From NCBI GenBank assembly GCA_027382625.1, contig JAJKFJ010022615.1, forward strand, positions 1-64,000: DNA of 64,000 bases. The letters are read 5' to 3'. Origin of the DNA: Tetmemena sp. SeJ-2015 (Eukaryota; Ciliophora; Spirotrichea; Sporadotrichida; Oxytrichidae). Made by a program: the position numbers and the translations under genes. Positions 36,881 to 49,465 of the stretch are shown here, piece by piece; the first letter of the stretch is position 1, and the number at the start of each line of letters is the position of its first letter. The notes beneath the pieces are model-generated. The model was not told the DNA's origin. It was given only the letters and a program-made list of their open reading frames with translations, and ran no database searches.

Positions 36881-37135
36881 GAATACCTGCACTATATAGT
36901 ATTTGTAGTTAAGCACTTTTACACAACTTATCGTAATAAATAAAACTAATGCACTTTGTAGCATGTATGTTATGAGCTAGTGTTTTAATTTATTGTGGGA
37001 TCTGTAATTAAAAAAGAGCAATGAAGTCTTCCAAGGACGCCCTAAAGGAGAGAAACAGAATGCTCTTTATTACCAAAATCACATTCATACACTATTTATT
37101 AGAGTTGCTATTTTATGGATAAGTAAATCCAAGAA
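36881..37135. promoter_or_regulatory. Divergent intergenic region
   Basis: About 250 bp between a minus-strand gene and a plus-strand gene. It may contain the short first exon of the minus-strand gene (ATG at 36964) and both promoters. No motif singled out. Confidence 0.3.
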
Positions 37136-40100
37136 ATGTCAGTAGACAGCAAGCAAAGGAAAACTAGTAACGATGAACAGCCAGTTGAAATCCTCAATAA
37201 GTCTCTTTCGCAAAAGTCTCCAAACAATTCCATATCCCGTAACGCCACAAACTTACTCTCCTTCAAGTCCAACCCTAATCTTCACTTAATATATGAGTTC
37301 TAAGTTTAATCAGAGCATGACCGGTGCAGGTGAGAATTTTTATAGCCCAGATTACCTTACAAAGCTACAACAGCAAATGAATCAACAGAATTACCTCTCC
37401 AGCTACTATCAGAAGAGCAACCGCTCTCAAGGTAGAAAATTTAAGAGATCTCATTTTTAGTGTATATACTTCCTACTTTTTAATCACCTAGGACTACTAA
37501 GAAGGTTTTCAAAGAGGATCCCTTGGATTTAGACAGCTTAGAAGACATAGATGATTATTTAGAGGGATAGAGTATCAGTTTTGCTCCCTCAGGACTGCCG
37601 GAGATCCAACACAGCCACAGCTTCTAGAGAAAGCAGTAACCTGCAAGAAGAGTAGTATAGTCAAAGTAGCAAGCAAGCAACAAGGGAAGAAACTATTACT
37701 CATTTGCAAATCACAATAAGAACAACTCCATAACCTAAATTGTTGAAGAGATAACTTAACCCTCTTCTAGGATTATTTGTTTATTAAATGGATGCATCAC
37801 TTAGATGGGAAGAGTGCCATGCAGAGTCTAAACCGATTCTCAACAGTGTCAACCCAAGCTTAGATTCTCATAACTTCATCTCCTGTGAAAGCTTCAAAGC
37901 CAATCAAGAGTGTATAAAATCTATAGTAATTATAAAGCTATTTAATAAGTAGAGCGAAAGGCAAAGAGAACAGCGAAGAAAAATACTAGCTGACTTGTCT
38001 CGAACTGTGGATAGAGACCCCTCCAAGAAAGTGGTTAAAATTCAAGACTTGCTCCACTCTCATCATCATAATATAGCATAGTCAAGCAAGTTGCTTCCTC
38101 ATCAAAGCTTTTATAATTTATAGTATAAGCAGACAAGCTAAGATGCTACATAGCGAACCCATTTCCTCAAGTGAAATGTAAGGAGACCTTACTCCCACTT
38201 AGCCCATAATTCAAAGTAGACTATCATAGATCGTAAGTTTGTCTTGTTAATTATAATCATTTAGGAAAATTAAACATAGAGACAAGTAGCAGATCCATTT
38301 AACAGGTCAACTCTCATTCAACCTCATTAGCTTCAACTGAGTGCGAGTGACAAAGAATCTTTCTTACATGTATTAAAAGTTTTATTTACAAATTTTAGTT
38401 GAAAGCTAAGCTTGAAAACATGAAAGATTAGTCAAAATTAATTTATCACTATGAATTTATTGTCAAGACATCATAATCTGCTAAAGTAGCAGATTATTTA
38501 AATATTTTACCTTAATGAAAAGATAAGTGAGAGTCATGGAATGGCTCATTAAATTAGCAATGTGTAGATCAAGACAACCATTTAGAACCCTATAAAGAGA
38601 ACTAATCAGCTCTAGAATTCTTCTACAATAGGAGGTATTCACAATCTCGGTAGGAGTTACAATGACTCAAACACCTTTCAAAGCCTAAAGCAAGAAATAA
38701 TGAAGAGCCAGAGAGATAGAACTCCAATCAAAATCAACTCGAATAAAGTGATTGGTATTTCTAAGAATAGACCCACAGATAATGGCTTGGATGAAAGATT
38801 CAGCAGAGAGAGGCTGCTAGAGTTGGCTTATAACCTTAATGACTAATTTGAAAGTGGCAAAGAAGAAGCCACTCGTACGAGCAACATGAACGATTCATTT
38901 AAAGCTAACTAAGCGCTTCGCACTCTTAATTAAGAAAGCTTTGGAACAAGGATCCCAAGCATATTTTTAAAACTATGATGCTAATTATATCAATGAGAAA
39001 GGTGAACTCAAATAACACAAATGAGAGGATTGGAAACCAAATAGATGATAGTTGGATGTCTTTTGACGCAGAGAGTACTATTTTAGCTATATCTAAAAAG
39101 AGTCAGAGGTGTGGTGGTGGTGGTGGATTTACTACCTCCCACCATAACCAACTTCTCCAATCACAGTCAGTTGGGAAATAGCTGCCACAGTTAGTGCATG
39201 CGGATAGTAAACTTAATCACAACTAAAGCCAGAGGAAATCAGAACTAAAATCTCAAAAGAGCAATCCTGGAGACTTCATAGACCCAATAAAAGTCAACAT
39301 AAAGTACAAGCATTTGGTGGAGCAAGAGGAGAGAAATCTCAGGACCAATCAATCTGCTTCAATACAAGAATTCAAATCGCAAAAGTCAGCTCTCAAAAGA
39401 AGAGAACTTAAGTTTAAAATATTTTGTTTTGAGAACTAAGCCCTTTAAAGAATGAAGTATAAAATGTTGAGAATCAGAAGTATCAGATTCAGCAGCAACT
39501 TGAAAATATAAATGGGATATACACTTCTCAGTCACCAAAGAATTTCTACAAGACTCATCATAATGCCTTTACTGAAGAGAGGGCGTTTTCTCCTGGCTAA
39601 CTTAAAAATGAGAAACAAAGAAGATCGCCATCTCCTTAATCTCCAGTACTTCACTTAAGATCACCCTCTCAAGAACTCAATGAAGATTCTTTTTAAGATT
39701 CCTCCAGGAAAAGAAAGAGAAGACTCTCGCCAAAGGAGAAAGTCATTCAGCAAATTCAGTAAGTAAGGGAATCTAAAAAGAGGCTGATAGCTTCCAGAAA
39801 CTAATCAAACCAAGTCTCTCCTGATTAAACACTTATGACACCTCTTCGAGTGCACTGTGACTAGAAACTACTCTGTTCGAGCATTGGCCATTCCAGATCA
39901 ATATCTCCTTCAAGCTTTTTCAGAGATAGAGATGGGTTGATGAATTCAGCAAGGAAGATGGGCAATAAAAAGAAGAAGGGCAAGATTTCAAAGCCTCCTC
40001 CTTTTAAGCTTAAAGATTTGCCTGTCTACTCCAAGACACTGAAGATGTCAGATATAGACAATTTGAGACTAAATCGATTGCTAGATCCACTAGGCAAGAG

Positions 40101-41168
40101 AAATAAAAAGACAAGCATCAGTTTATTATATAGTTTATTTGATTAGCCCTAGAGATGATAGGCAAAAGAGCCCTAATAGAAACATCGAATGGACTATAAG
40201 ATATATATGTATGATTGATTTATGATGGACTAAGACTCCTGTTTATAAATAGTTTGTACTCAAGCTAAACGAAATGGAGAGCTTGGAAGATGGCCAAATA
40301 GGATTTAGGAAATACAAGAAGAGAAATCAAAGGAAAACTCTCGGCCAGATCGATCTTGACTTTGTAATAAATATGGATTTACTTCTAATTTAAGACCTGA
40401 AGAATCCAAAGCTAATGAAGCAGCTACTTGAGGAGACTTTACGAAATATTTACTCTGAGCCTGAGGTGTAGTACTTTATCACCATCCTAAAGAGCAGCAC
40501 TCTCTCTGATGAAGAGATGAGGCTGATGGTTCCAAAAGTTGAGGACACTCTTGAAGTGCTCATGTGTAAATTGGGTTTGAAGGATTAATATGAAAGGATG
40601 GTAGACTCTTATGAAAAGGAGTTTTAAGCTAAATGGTTCTCATACACATTTTCAAATTTAATATAAGCTGACATAAGAGAGACTCTGATCAAGTTACTTT
40701 GCCGTTGCAAAATTATGTACGGAAGCATCTAGTAAATAAAAACCATCTTCAGGATAATGAAACAACGAGAGACTTTGGAGTCTCAAATACAAGACTACGA
40801 AATAGAGTTTGACAGCAATAACGTTATCACGAGTTTAGATGAAATGGAATAAACAGTCGCCTCATTTTTTTATTAAATACTCTAATATACAATTATTTTC
40901 GCTCATATTGCTTCCAGAGCAGCAGACTTTTCATATAGATTACTTCATTCATGGTTGAAAGCTAGCTCTACAAGAGACTCAAGTTCATTTATGAGGAGTA
41001 AGACTACCAATTAAAGATCAGAACGCAGATTGAAAGGCTCAAGAAGAGATTTCAGAAAATTTTCCAATCTGAAATTCCACTTATGGACTCAAGAGGAAAA
41101 CTCATTTTCTCGAAGGATACAGAAGAAGATTAAGACCTGGATTAAGATAAAACTATATAAGAATAATG
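37136..41168 (+). CDS. Ser/Asn/Gln-rich protein with helical C-terminal domain, unrecognised
   Basis: ATG at 37136 (MSVDSKQRKTSNDEQPVEIL); an alternative ATG at 37293 opens a different frame (MSSKFNQSMTGAGENFYSPD) that continues through an intron at about 37432-37491. The first 2.8 kb encodes a poorly conserved, Ser/Asn/Gln/His-rich chain (LHSHHHN, GGGGG at 39110). From about 39940 it becomes basic (GNKKKKGKISKPPPFKLKDL). From 40240 it is an ordered helical region of about 230 residues: GQIDLDFVINMDLLLIQDLK, VEDTLEVLMCKLGLKDQYER, LLCRCKIMYGSIQQIKTIFR. The last exon starts ITSFMVESQLYKRLKFIYEE and ends at UGA 41166-41168. Introns around 40120-40250 and 40850-40950 are inferred. Function unknown; the C-terminal helical domain is the part worth a profile search. 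Confidence 0.6.
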
Positions 41169-41615
41169 AGTTAATATAAATATGCTTGCACCTCTATTTA
41201 TAGTATTATTATTTCTAATAGAATTCGATCATTTACTTTAAGCAACAAGGAAATTCGTTAAGTGTTATAATAAAATGAGAAAGATAGTATCTGTGGTATA
41301 AACTGTAAAAATCGAACACTAAATGGGGACGACTCTTCCTCCTTGTTAGTTAATGTTTTTATTTTCATTAGAGAGTATGTTAGGACATAATTAAGAATCG
41401 AGGAGGCACAAACTAGTTAATATTAAAATTAGGCCGTGGATATGAAGGCTAGAGATAGCATAATTAATTAGAAAATTAGGGGATTTAAATTAGTAGTTAT
41501 ATTTAATGGATTAGATCATCGAAGAGAGTGATTATTCAATCTACATATTTATATGCTTAATGATTATTTTTGAATCTCTAAGCAAGAATCGGTGAAGCGG
41601 ATTGGCACCCCTGAC
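41169..41615. other. Intergenic region
   Basis: AT-rich, no gene seen. The frame of the next gene is open for a short distance upstream of its ATG, so a 5' exon could lie here. Confidence 0.3.
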
Positions 41616-44600
41616 ATGTCTTTTTCAAGTCAGGCGAAGGAAGTGCAAGTGCAGAAGAGACAGCGAACTCTTCAAATGGCTTAGTAAAATAGTTTTTTCA
41701 TCACAATTACTCCCCCAAAACTGGATGGCAACCATTTTAAGCAAAATACTTTCGACTTCAAACATAAATTAACTGGTCCTATTCATGAATATACCTCTGT
41801 TTATAAAGATGATTTTAAAAGCACCTTTTAAATACAAGTTAATAGCAAAATTAGTAAAATAATTAGACAAGCAAGAGCGGCAGTGTTATTTTCTTAGCTC
41901 AAGAAGACTTTAAAATACCACAGACTGAAGAAAAGAGAGTCTCCTTAGACCAAGAATTCTGCGAGATGCCTACTCGAATTAAGCCAAGCAACTTCGCTAA
42001 GTCTAAATTTTAAATTAGTGCGAAAGATAAGTTGATTATAAGAAATTTTTGAAGAGAAGATTTTCAAAAAGCATGAGAGAAGATGGATCTAAAGAGAGAG
42101 CAAGGTAAAATAGTACTATTGAATTCTATAAATCATGATTAGAGAAAAGATCAATGGCAATAAGCTTAATTTATTTTACTTTTTAGCAGAATCAAGTGGA
42201 AGAAGAAGATAAAGAGTTTCTATCAGTTTAGAAATCTTAAAAATCATAGCCCTCAAGGTAGGTGCAAGTCATTTATGAAATTTGAATTTTGCTATTGGCC
42301 TGTGCACTGTTTACAAACGAGAGACTGTTATAAATATTTATATAGATCACATCACAGTGAAAGAAGCATTAACAAAAGTGGTGATAGCTTGAAATAGAGT
42401 TTCTCTTTGATGAATAAAATAATATATTTTGTAGATTCATTATAATTTTAATAAAGATCCTCCTCCCAAAGATTCTTTATGTTATATCACTATTTACTTT
42501 TATTCAGAATAGAGGAAAGATGCTTCTCTGAAAGATCTATAAGTGGGGAAGCAACGCAGTAGTCCTAATTCCCTTGAACCTAGATATTGCAATAATAATT
42601 TTGCAATTAAATTTTATAGAGATAAGGGCTAGACATAGTAAGAACACTCACAAATGATTATACAGTAGACTCATTCCTTTGCATTTTAATTTTAGCTTAG
42701 AAATAATTATAGTAAGGAATTAGACGCCAAAGTTTATTATTTTTGCTATAAAGTGATGCCTCTAAAGTTGATGAGCAATTCACCCCTCTAAACACATTTC
42801 TACTCCTCCCTTCTCCTCAAAGTAAAAATTTAAATATTTTTTATTCTTTTTATATTGTAAAAGTAATATCGAAGACAAAATATTAAACCCCTAAAATAGG
42901 TCGAAAGACTCGTCAGTTTGGAAGTCATAGAATCAACAAGCCTGAATAAATCATTACTAAACTATTTCATATTTTATTAGCTTAATGATCTTTCTTTCAA
43001 TAAAATTATTTAAGTAGAGAAATTAAAACTATTTATTTTCTGATAAAGTTTGGTTTAACTTTCGAAATAAGACTCCCAAAGAAGCTTATGTAAGTATGAA
43101 CTATATAGATAAGCCTTTTCTCTAAAATAAAAGCTTAGCAGAGTTGCTCTATTTATTTTTCCTTATTTAGTCTGAGCACCAATCAAATGAGATTCCCTCT
43201 GTGACTGACAACAGCAACTCCTTAAAAGCACGAGGGTTCTTTCAGAGGGATGGAAAGAGAAAGATGAGTGGCAACTCTGGCATCCTCTCTGACTCCAGAT
43301 TCGCTCTAGAAGAAAACAACGTCATTGACACGCAGAATAATTAAGGCAACACCTTCACACGCAAAAATTCTATTTTTGAGACTACAACTGGATACACAAG
43401 GCCCCCCAAGTTCCCAACTCCAAATCTATACCTTGACCTCAAAAGCCCTATGAATCAATAGTTTGTGATTTTTAGAAATAATCATAGAAGCTTTATGAAA
43501 CACAATAACAGCTACGGGCTAAACGTTGTCACTCCAGTCATGAAGAAGAGGTCCCCAGGGGCTATAGATTATTATCATTAATTTATAAGTAGTGCTATAA
43601 TATCAAATGCAACTGTAAAGAGCATGCTAATGGCTCATTCTATGAGTTAAAATGATCCAGGAAATCTTTTAATTATATGCTTTTTAAACCTGACTATGAG
43701 GGCTAATAGCGGACTCTATAATTAGGATAGCATTGTTTTAATTAGAGTATAAATTTAAAATATGAACAAATTGCTTACATGGTAAGAATCTTGCATTCGT
43801 AATCAAATTACTTATTAGAACCAAAACTCATTGATAAAAGGCTCTTAAGCGTCGGAGTATAACGGTATTAGCTCTTCCAAGCATTCTCGCAGAAATTCAA
43901 AGCGAAGAGCTCATGGCCATCACCATGGCGACCACGATTATAATTCCTCTTATCACGAACCAGGAGCTATGTTTGAGAGCCCTCACATTCAAAATATTAT
44001 AAAACCTGCTTATTCACATATTTTTCACATGTTTGAGTAAAATCAGTTCGACTAGTCCATTCATGAGAACTATATGATGAACAGAGCATCTGCACTAAGG
44101 AGCAACCGAGAGCAAATAACTAGGAATGCTCAAGAACTCAGGAAGATCAAGAGAAAGAAGAAATCTTAGAACTCTCCCTAAAAGATGTCTACTCTCAATT
44201 TAGACACTAAAAGAAGAACAAGTGGAGGAGGATTTTTACTCAGAGCAAAGAAGATTCAAACTATTGGACTTTCTCGAATCTCTAACTTCATCAGAGGCAG
44301 CACGTTTAAGAAGGAGTTTGAAACAACCACTAATGATATCTTGTTATGAATTTTATAATGGAAGTGAGGGTTCAGATCAAGATGACCAAGAGCCGATTCA
44401 TGGTAAAATTTGAATGAAATTGTAACTCTACCATTTAGCTTTTGAAAATAACTTGCAAAAGAGTGCTTTTACAATTCTGCCTAACTCGACTTTCAAGTTC
44501 GGATGGGACATAATAAATCTTATTTGCATCCTCTTTTACTCTCTAGTGATACCTTATAACGTCGGCTTTGGACTTGGAAGCAGTTTTCCAAGGTCCTTGC

Positions 44601-47600
44601 TTGTCATTACTGAAATTGTTATGATAGTTGATGTCTTCATTATTGCAGATATGTTAATGTTTTTAAGAAGTAGACTTTTAATTAAATTAGGGGATACGAT
44701 AAGTTGTGGCTATTACACAAAAGGAGTCTTAATCATATAATTTTATTATCATGCAGAGGTCGCAAATAGTGAAGAGATATCTCCATTCTGGGTAATCATT
44801 ACTTCTTAAAAAGCTGTTAGGTTTTTCGTTGATATACTTGCAGCTATGCCTATCTACATAATGTTTGATTTTACTTTGGGACCGTTGATGACTTCTTCTG
44901 TTCAAATTAAATTTAATTTTAGTTCAAGATCTACTTGCGTACGACTTCAATGATAGGAAAGTTAACTAGTAAGCAGTAGAGATCGAACAAGTCAAAAGAA
45001 TGTCCTTTTTAGTAAGAAAGAAGCTATTCTGGCTTTAAATTTCCTGTAGGTGTGGCAGCTTTGTAAAATGCTAAAAGTAGCAAAGATTTTCGATCTGCAG
45101 TAAAGAGTTTACGAAATCATTTCGAATGACATCGGAGATATCATCTTCAAAGCAATCAGGCTTACACTCTACTCATTTATTATAGCTCACTGGACTGCTT
45201 GCTTCTTCTGGTTGATAGGATCTGTCTTATTCAAATTAAGATGCTATATCATTGTTCAGTTTTTAGCTTTGTTATAGAATATAGAACAATCAAGATGAAT
45301 CCTGGGTGAAAGTGTATTAGGATGCTAACACCTTCGAATAGTATGTGGCATCAATCTACTGGGGCATCACCACTATGGTAACTGTGGGCTATGGAGACAT
45401 TCATCCTCTGAATACTTTTGAGAGACTAGCTGCTATCATCATCATGCTCGTGGCTTCTGGAATGCATGCATACATTATCAATGAAGTATATCTAACTAAG
45501 GTTTAAATTTTTAAGAAAAATTATTTTTCCTCCTCCATCCTTATTTTTAAAATAAATTCATGCGATAGAAAGGTATCCCTGAGGAACTAAGGACTAAAAT
45601 AGTGAGATATCTGGAGTACAATTGGGACATAAAAAACGAGGAAATGTATGGATTGTTGAACGAGGCTTTGAGAGATAAGATAACTCTGTACTTGAATGGC
45701 AGAATATTAAGGAACATTTAAGTCTTTGAAGATTTCAACATTGAGTTCATCTCTCGACTTAGTTTCGTCTTTAAGAAGAGATCATTTGCGGTAGACGAAA
45801 TTATCTTAAGTGTAAGTCATAATGAATATCAATAGAAGGATAAAGATGAGTTATAACTTCCTTATAGGAGGATTAATATGGAAACGATATGTACTTCATG
45901 GTCTCAGGGAAAGTGTACATCGTTCATAAAAGAACTTTATCCTTCGTGAGAGAACTCTACAAAGACGACTACTTCGGAGAGATTGGCTTTTTCTCAGACC
46001 TACCCAGACAAGCCACTATCAAAGCACGAGATTATACAGACACAATGATCCTTTCAAAAGAGAATTTCCTTAAAGTGGCCAGTGACGACTATACTGCCCT
46101 AGTAAGAATATTTAGTCCATTTTTATCATTTGCTTTAGAGGTTGTTTTACAACATAAGTTGCTCAATCAATGACCAGAAGAAGGATTTCTCTCTGCTCAG
46201 CATTAAATGCTATGTCTGTAGAAGATATAACCACATCTTCAATTACAACATTCATACACATTTATACATCATAAATTGCCACACCTATTTTATTTTTATA
46301 GTGCCCTAAGTTTTCAACTAAGATGAAAGGAAACCTCATTCCCTTCATAGTCAAGAGTGAAATGAACAGGCTCTAAAAGGAATCTAAAGAGAACATTTTT
46401 ACCAAGATAAGTCAAAGTGTAGGCAATGGCAAGAGGGGATTCTGGAAAAAGAAGTTAACACTTTCCGAAAGAAGGAGGGATTACATTATGAAGTATAAAG
46501 TTTCGAAGAAAAGCTCGTCAGAAAATAACTCAAGAGCCCAAAGGAGAAGGTAAATAATGAATGAAACTAATAGAAAGCTCTTGTTCCCCACAGTTCCTGA
46601 ATTTGATGAAGAGTAAAAATCTTAGCCGAGAATATCAATCAATGAGAATGGATAAACAAACTAGTCAGGATTTTAGTCAAAGTAAGCAATCTAGGCCGAA
46701 AGAAGGAAAAGTATAGCCAAGACTTTGATGTTAATCTCTCTTCTTCATTTGAGCATAATGATGAGAATCAGATCAGATAGCATTTACAGATGCAGCTCCT
46801 TAGGAAAAATTAAGAATACAATAAAGTGCCTCCTAACTCTATTCTTCACACTGGGGAGGAGTGGTCAGGTGGGGATAACTATGAAATGAGCAGTGCTAGT
46901 AGTAACATGAATTACTACAATAATGAGGAGTCTAACCCTACTGATGACTAAATTTAGGATTAGGGAACGAGCCCCAGAAGGCATTCAAAGCTAATTTAGA
47001 TCAATAGAATGAGCAATCCAAATGCAATTAAGGTTGAATCTTTAAGTAATCGATCGCTAAATTTTCTGGCTTCTCAAAACTCATTCGACAGTATTCGAAG
47101 CTTTTCAAAGCGTGGATCTTTTATTGCAATTATTTGTATATCACTGCCTTTTGGATAGAAATAGTTCACCAATAAGAAGACTTTATACAACAAAGTTCCC
47201 AAGAATTAGATAATAGAGGAGCAGTCGAGTAGTTCATCGTCTGAAAATTCTCACCGCAAAAATGCTGTGAAGTCTAAGAGAATGAAGGCTAGCAAACTCA
47301 AAGATAGACTTTCCACAATGGATTATAGCTTTAAATACTTTTCTGATTTTTATACAATGAAGAACGAAAAGTAAAACAGCTAGGATTTCCTTCGGACAGC
47401 TCCCATTGAGAAAGATTCGTAACAAATTTTAGAAGTTTTAAAGCCATCAATTCTTGTTTGTTTTTAATTCAAGACTCTCCCTTCAAGCAAGCAAGAGTAA
47501 AAGCTTCACAAATTTAAGTGTAGGATGATAAAACCTCATCACTAAAAATTCAAATTTTTTAATTATGCTAACTTTATCAAGCTTAGGGACAGACCACTCG

Positions 47601-48781
47601 ATCGATGATGAAATAAAAGTTAAAGACTCTTAAGAGGAGAAGTTGCTACATTATTTATTTATAAATGCACAAGCAAAAGAAAACTCAGCCAATGACTGTA
47701 ATTCCCAGGATTAAACAAATAAAAAGTTCAATTCAAGCATTAGATTTGAAGAGCAGCTCCCTAACAGTGAATTCCCACAAGAAAGAAATGAGTTTTAAGA
47801 CTAAGATGGGCTCAAAGGCAGCTTTTACACCAATTGATTTAAGCAAGGCAGGAGGGCTGAGTAGGAGTATCAATTAAAAGACAAGTCAAAGCAGATACTT
47901 AGACTTGACTTCTTTAGAAGAATAATTTTTCACTCCAAAGATAGATTTAAAGCAGGATGAGGATAAGAGTTTGATAGGCATTGAAGAAATGATTCTTGAG
48001 TCGGATGCAGAGCAAGAACTGCAGCCTCAGCACTAATCTAACCAGGAAAGAGCTTAGGAAGTTATAATATTTTTAAAATGCTAAAAGCTTAATTAATCTA
48101 AAACCTACACCAAGCTGATGAGAGATTAGAATAAAACTCAAACCACTGAGCTTGACTTAAACAAGGCAGATCAAGTTTAGCCAACTAGAAGAAAGATAAT
48201 TGCCAATATGAAAAGCATATCTTCAATCAGAAGAAAGCCAAAGGCATCTAGAATATAATAGAAGGACGTTTTCAGTAACAAATTCTTTGTGGAGGACTTT
48301 CTTGAAGATATCAACTCAGTCTCCATTCTTTAAATTATTCTCCTTTTATTTCATAGTTTTTTTTATTAGAAAGTATCAGCAGCTACAAAGCACAAATATT
48401 CTAATTCACCCTCCCAAGAGCGACTCAAATCACTCTCTCACTTTCAAAAGAACTCTATCAAACAGAGGAAATATAAATGTAAATCCTTTTAGCTTCATTA
48501 TGGGTCAGCGAATGCTTCATCTAAATTCCGGCCAGTCTAAGTTAAGCAAGTTTAATTCTGGTAATGATTTTTAATTTATTAATGAGAGCAGCAAGAGTAA
48601 AGCAGATAGTGCGAAGGGAGATATGCGATAGATAGATGATGAAAAGGAAACTGACTCAGATGAACTCAGTCTCTCAAATTTAAAACCTTGTTTGCATTTT
48701 TCATTTCAAATATAGAGAAATAGGAGAGGTAATGAGCATAGACAATTAGCAATTGAAGCAGAGTCAAAACTTTATGAATGA
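41616..48781 (+). CDS. K+ channel with cyclic-nucleotide-binding domain, second paralogue
   Basis: ATG at 41616 (MSFSSQAKEVQVQKRQRTLQ). A long Ser/Asn/His-rich N-terminus spans about 2.8 kb. TM1 begins ILPNSTFKFGWDIINLI (44470-44525), parallel to the minus-strand channel. Introns include 44405-44440 and 45013-45050. S4 (VKRMSFLVWQLCKMLKVAK) has few Arg. The pore is ITTMVTVGYGDIHPL (45360-45420). The C-linker (GIPEELRTKIVRYLEYNWDI) and CNBD (MYFMVSGKVYIV; YFGEIGFFSDLPRQATIKAR) follow, then CYVCRRYNHIFN, a CCHC-type start completed only after removing a candidate IES (46246-46300). The low-complexity C-terminus ends EHRQLAIEAESKLYE at UGA 48779-48781; no ankyrin repeats seen. A one-base slip near 44340 needs a base-call check. 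Probably a membrane K+ channel modulated by cyclic nucleotide. Confidence 0.75.
46246..46300. other. Candidate 55-bp IES, TA pointer, in channel zinc knuckle
   Basis: The 70 bp between CYVCRRYNHIFN and CPKFSTKMKG contains no GT, so it cannot be a GT..AG intron. Joining at the dinucleotide TA (46244-46245 and 46299-46300) gives HIFNQCPKFS in frame and completes a C-x2-C-x4-H-x4-C knuckle. A 2-bp pointer is weak evidence by itself. Confidence 0.4.
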
Positions 48782-48874
48782 AGGAGAATTATTTTAATTA
48801 TTGCCTTCTTCTGATTGAGCTTAATCATGCTTAAAAAAAGTTTTAAATTTTAATTTGATTATCAATTATTAAAA

Positions 48875-49331
48875 ATGACTCTCCTCAATAACTATGTATA
48901 CACTCGATCTAGAATCAATAAGTTATTTCTTATTGCTCTTGCTTTCACCCTTCTACTCTTAAATCTTGCGAGTGGAGTTCAAATCGAAAGAGAAAAGTCA
49001 TTAAAACAGTTTCTGCAATCTAGAACAGGCGCTAATCTCAAAAATAAAAGCAGGATATCTAAAGATCAGCTTAATTTAACACACTTGAAATATTTATATT
49101 TCTTTAGATGATGAATCTCTTCTAAATTCTGCAGTTGTTCATGGAGATAATGAAAACGAGGAGCGACTAAAGCAAATTTAGACGTTAAATAGTGGGGATA
49201 AATATGATCAGCCAGACCTAAAGCGCTAGTGGGTAGGCTCAGATATTGTACAATTATTTGCTACTAAAGCAAATCCAGAGAAATAACTGAGCGCTAGATA
49301 AATTTCTGAAAACTTAAGCAATCAACTATGA
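48875..49331 (+). CDS. Small protein with signal peptide or anchor, unrecognised
   Basis: ATG at 48875. A basic stretch (YTRSRINK) is followed by the hydrophobic segment LFLIALAFTLLLLNLASGV, then a hydrophilic chain (QIEREKSLKQFLQSRT). After a break at about 49077-49110 (apparent UGA, probably an intron ending TTTAG, although the donor is unclear), the chain resumes DESLLNSAVVHGDNENEERL and runs to UGA 49329-49331. About 135 residues, acidic/Gln-rich, no domain recognised. It lies between the channel and DHHC genes, same strand. Confidence 0.45.
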
Positions 49332-49465
49332 TGAAATCCTAACTTGCTTTTAAAGAAGAATTAACATGAGCGTGAATAAAACATTAATTTTCTCTAAAAA
49401 TCTATAAATACTCTTTATATAATGGATTTTAGATTAGCTGTGTTTTGAGATTATATAGTTTAAAA

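Noticed and set aside
43860..43945. His/Gly-rich run (GHHHGDH) as a metal-binding domain
   Set aside because: It lies in the low-complexity N-terminal region of the second channel with no supporting fold.
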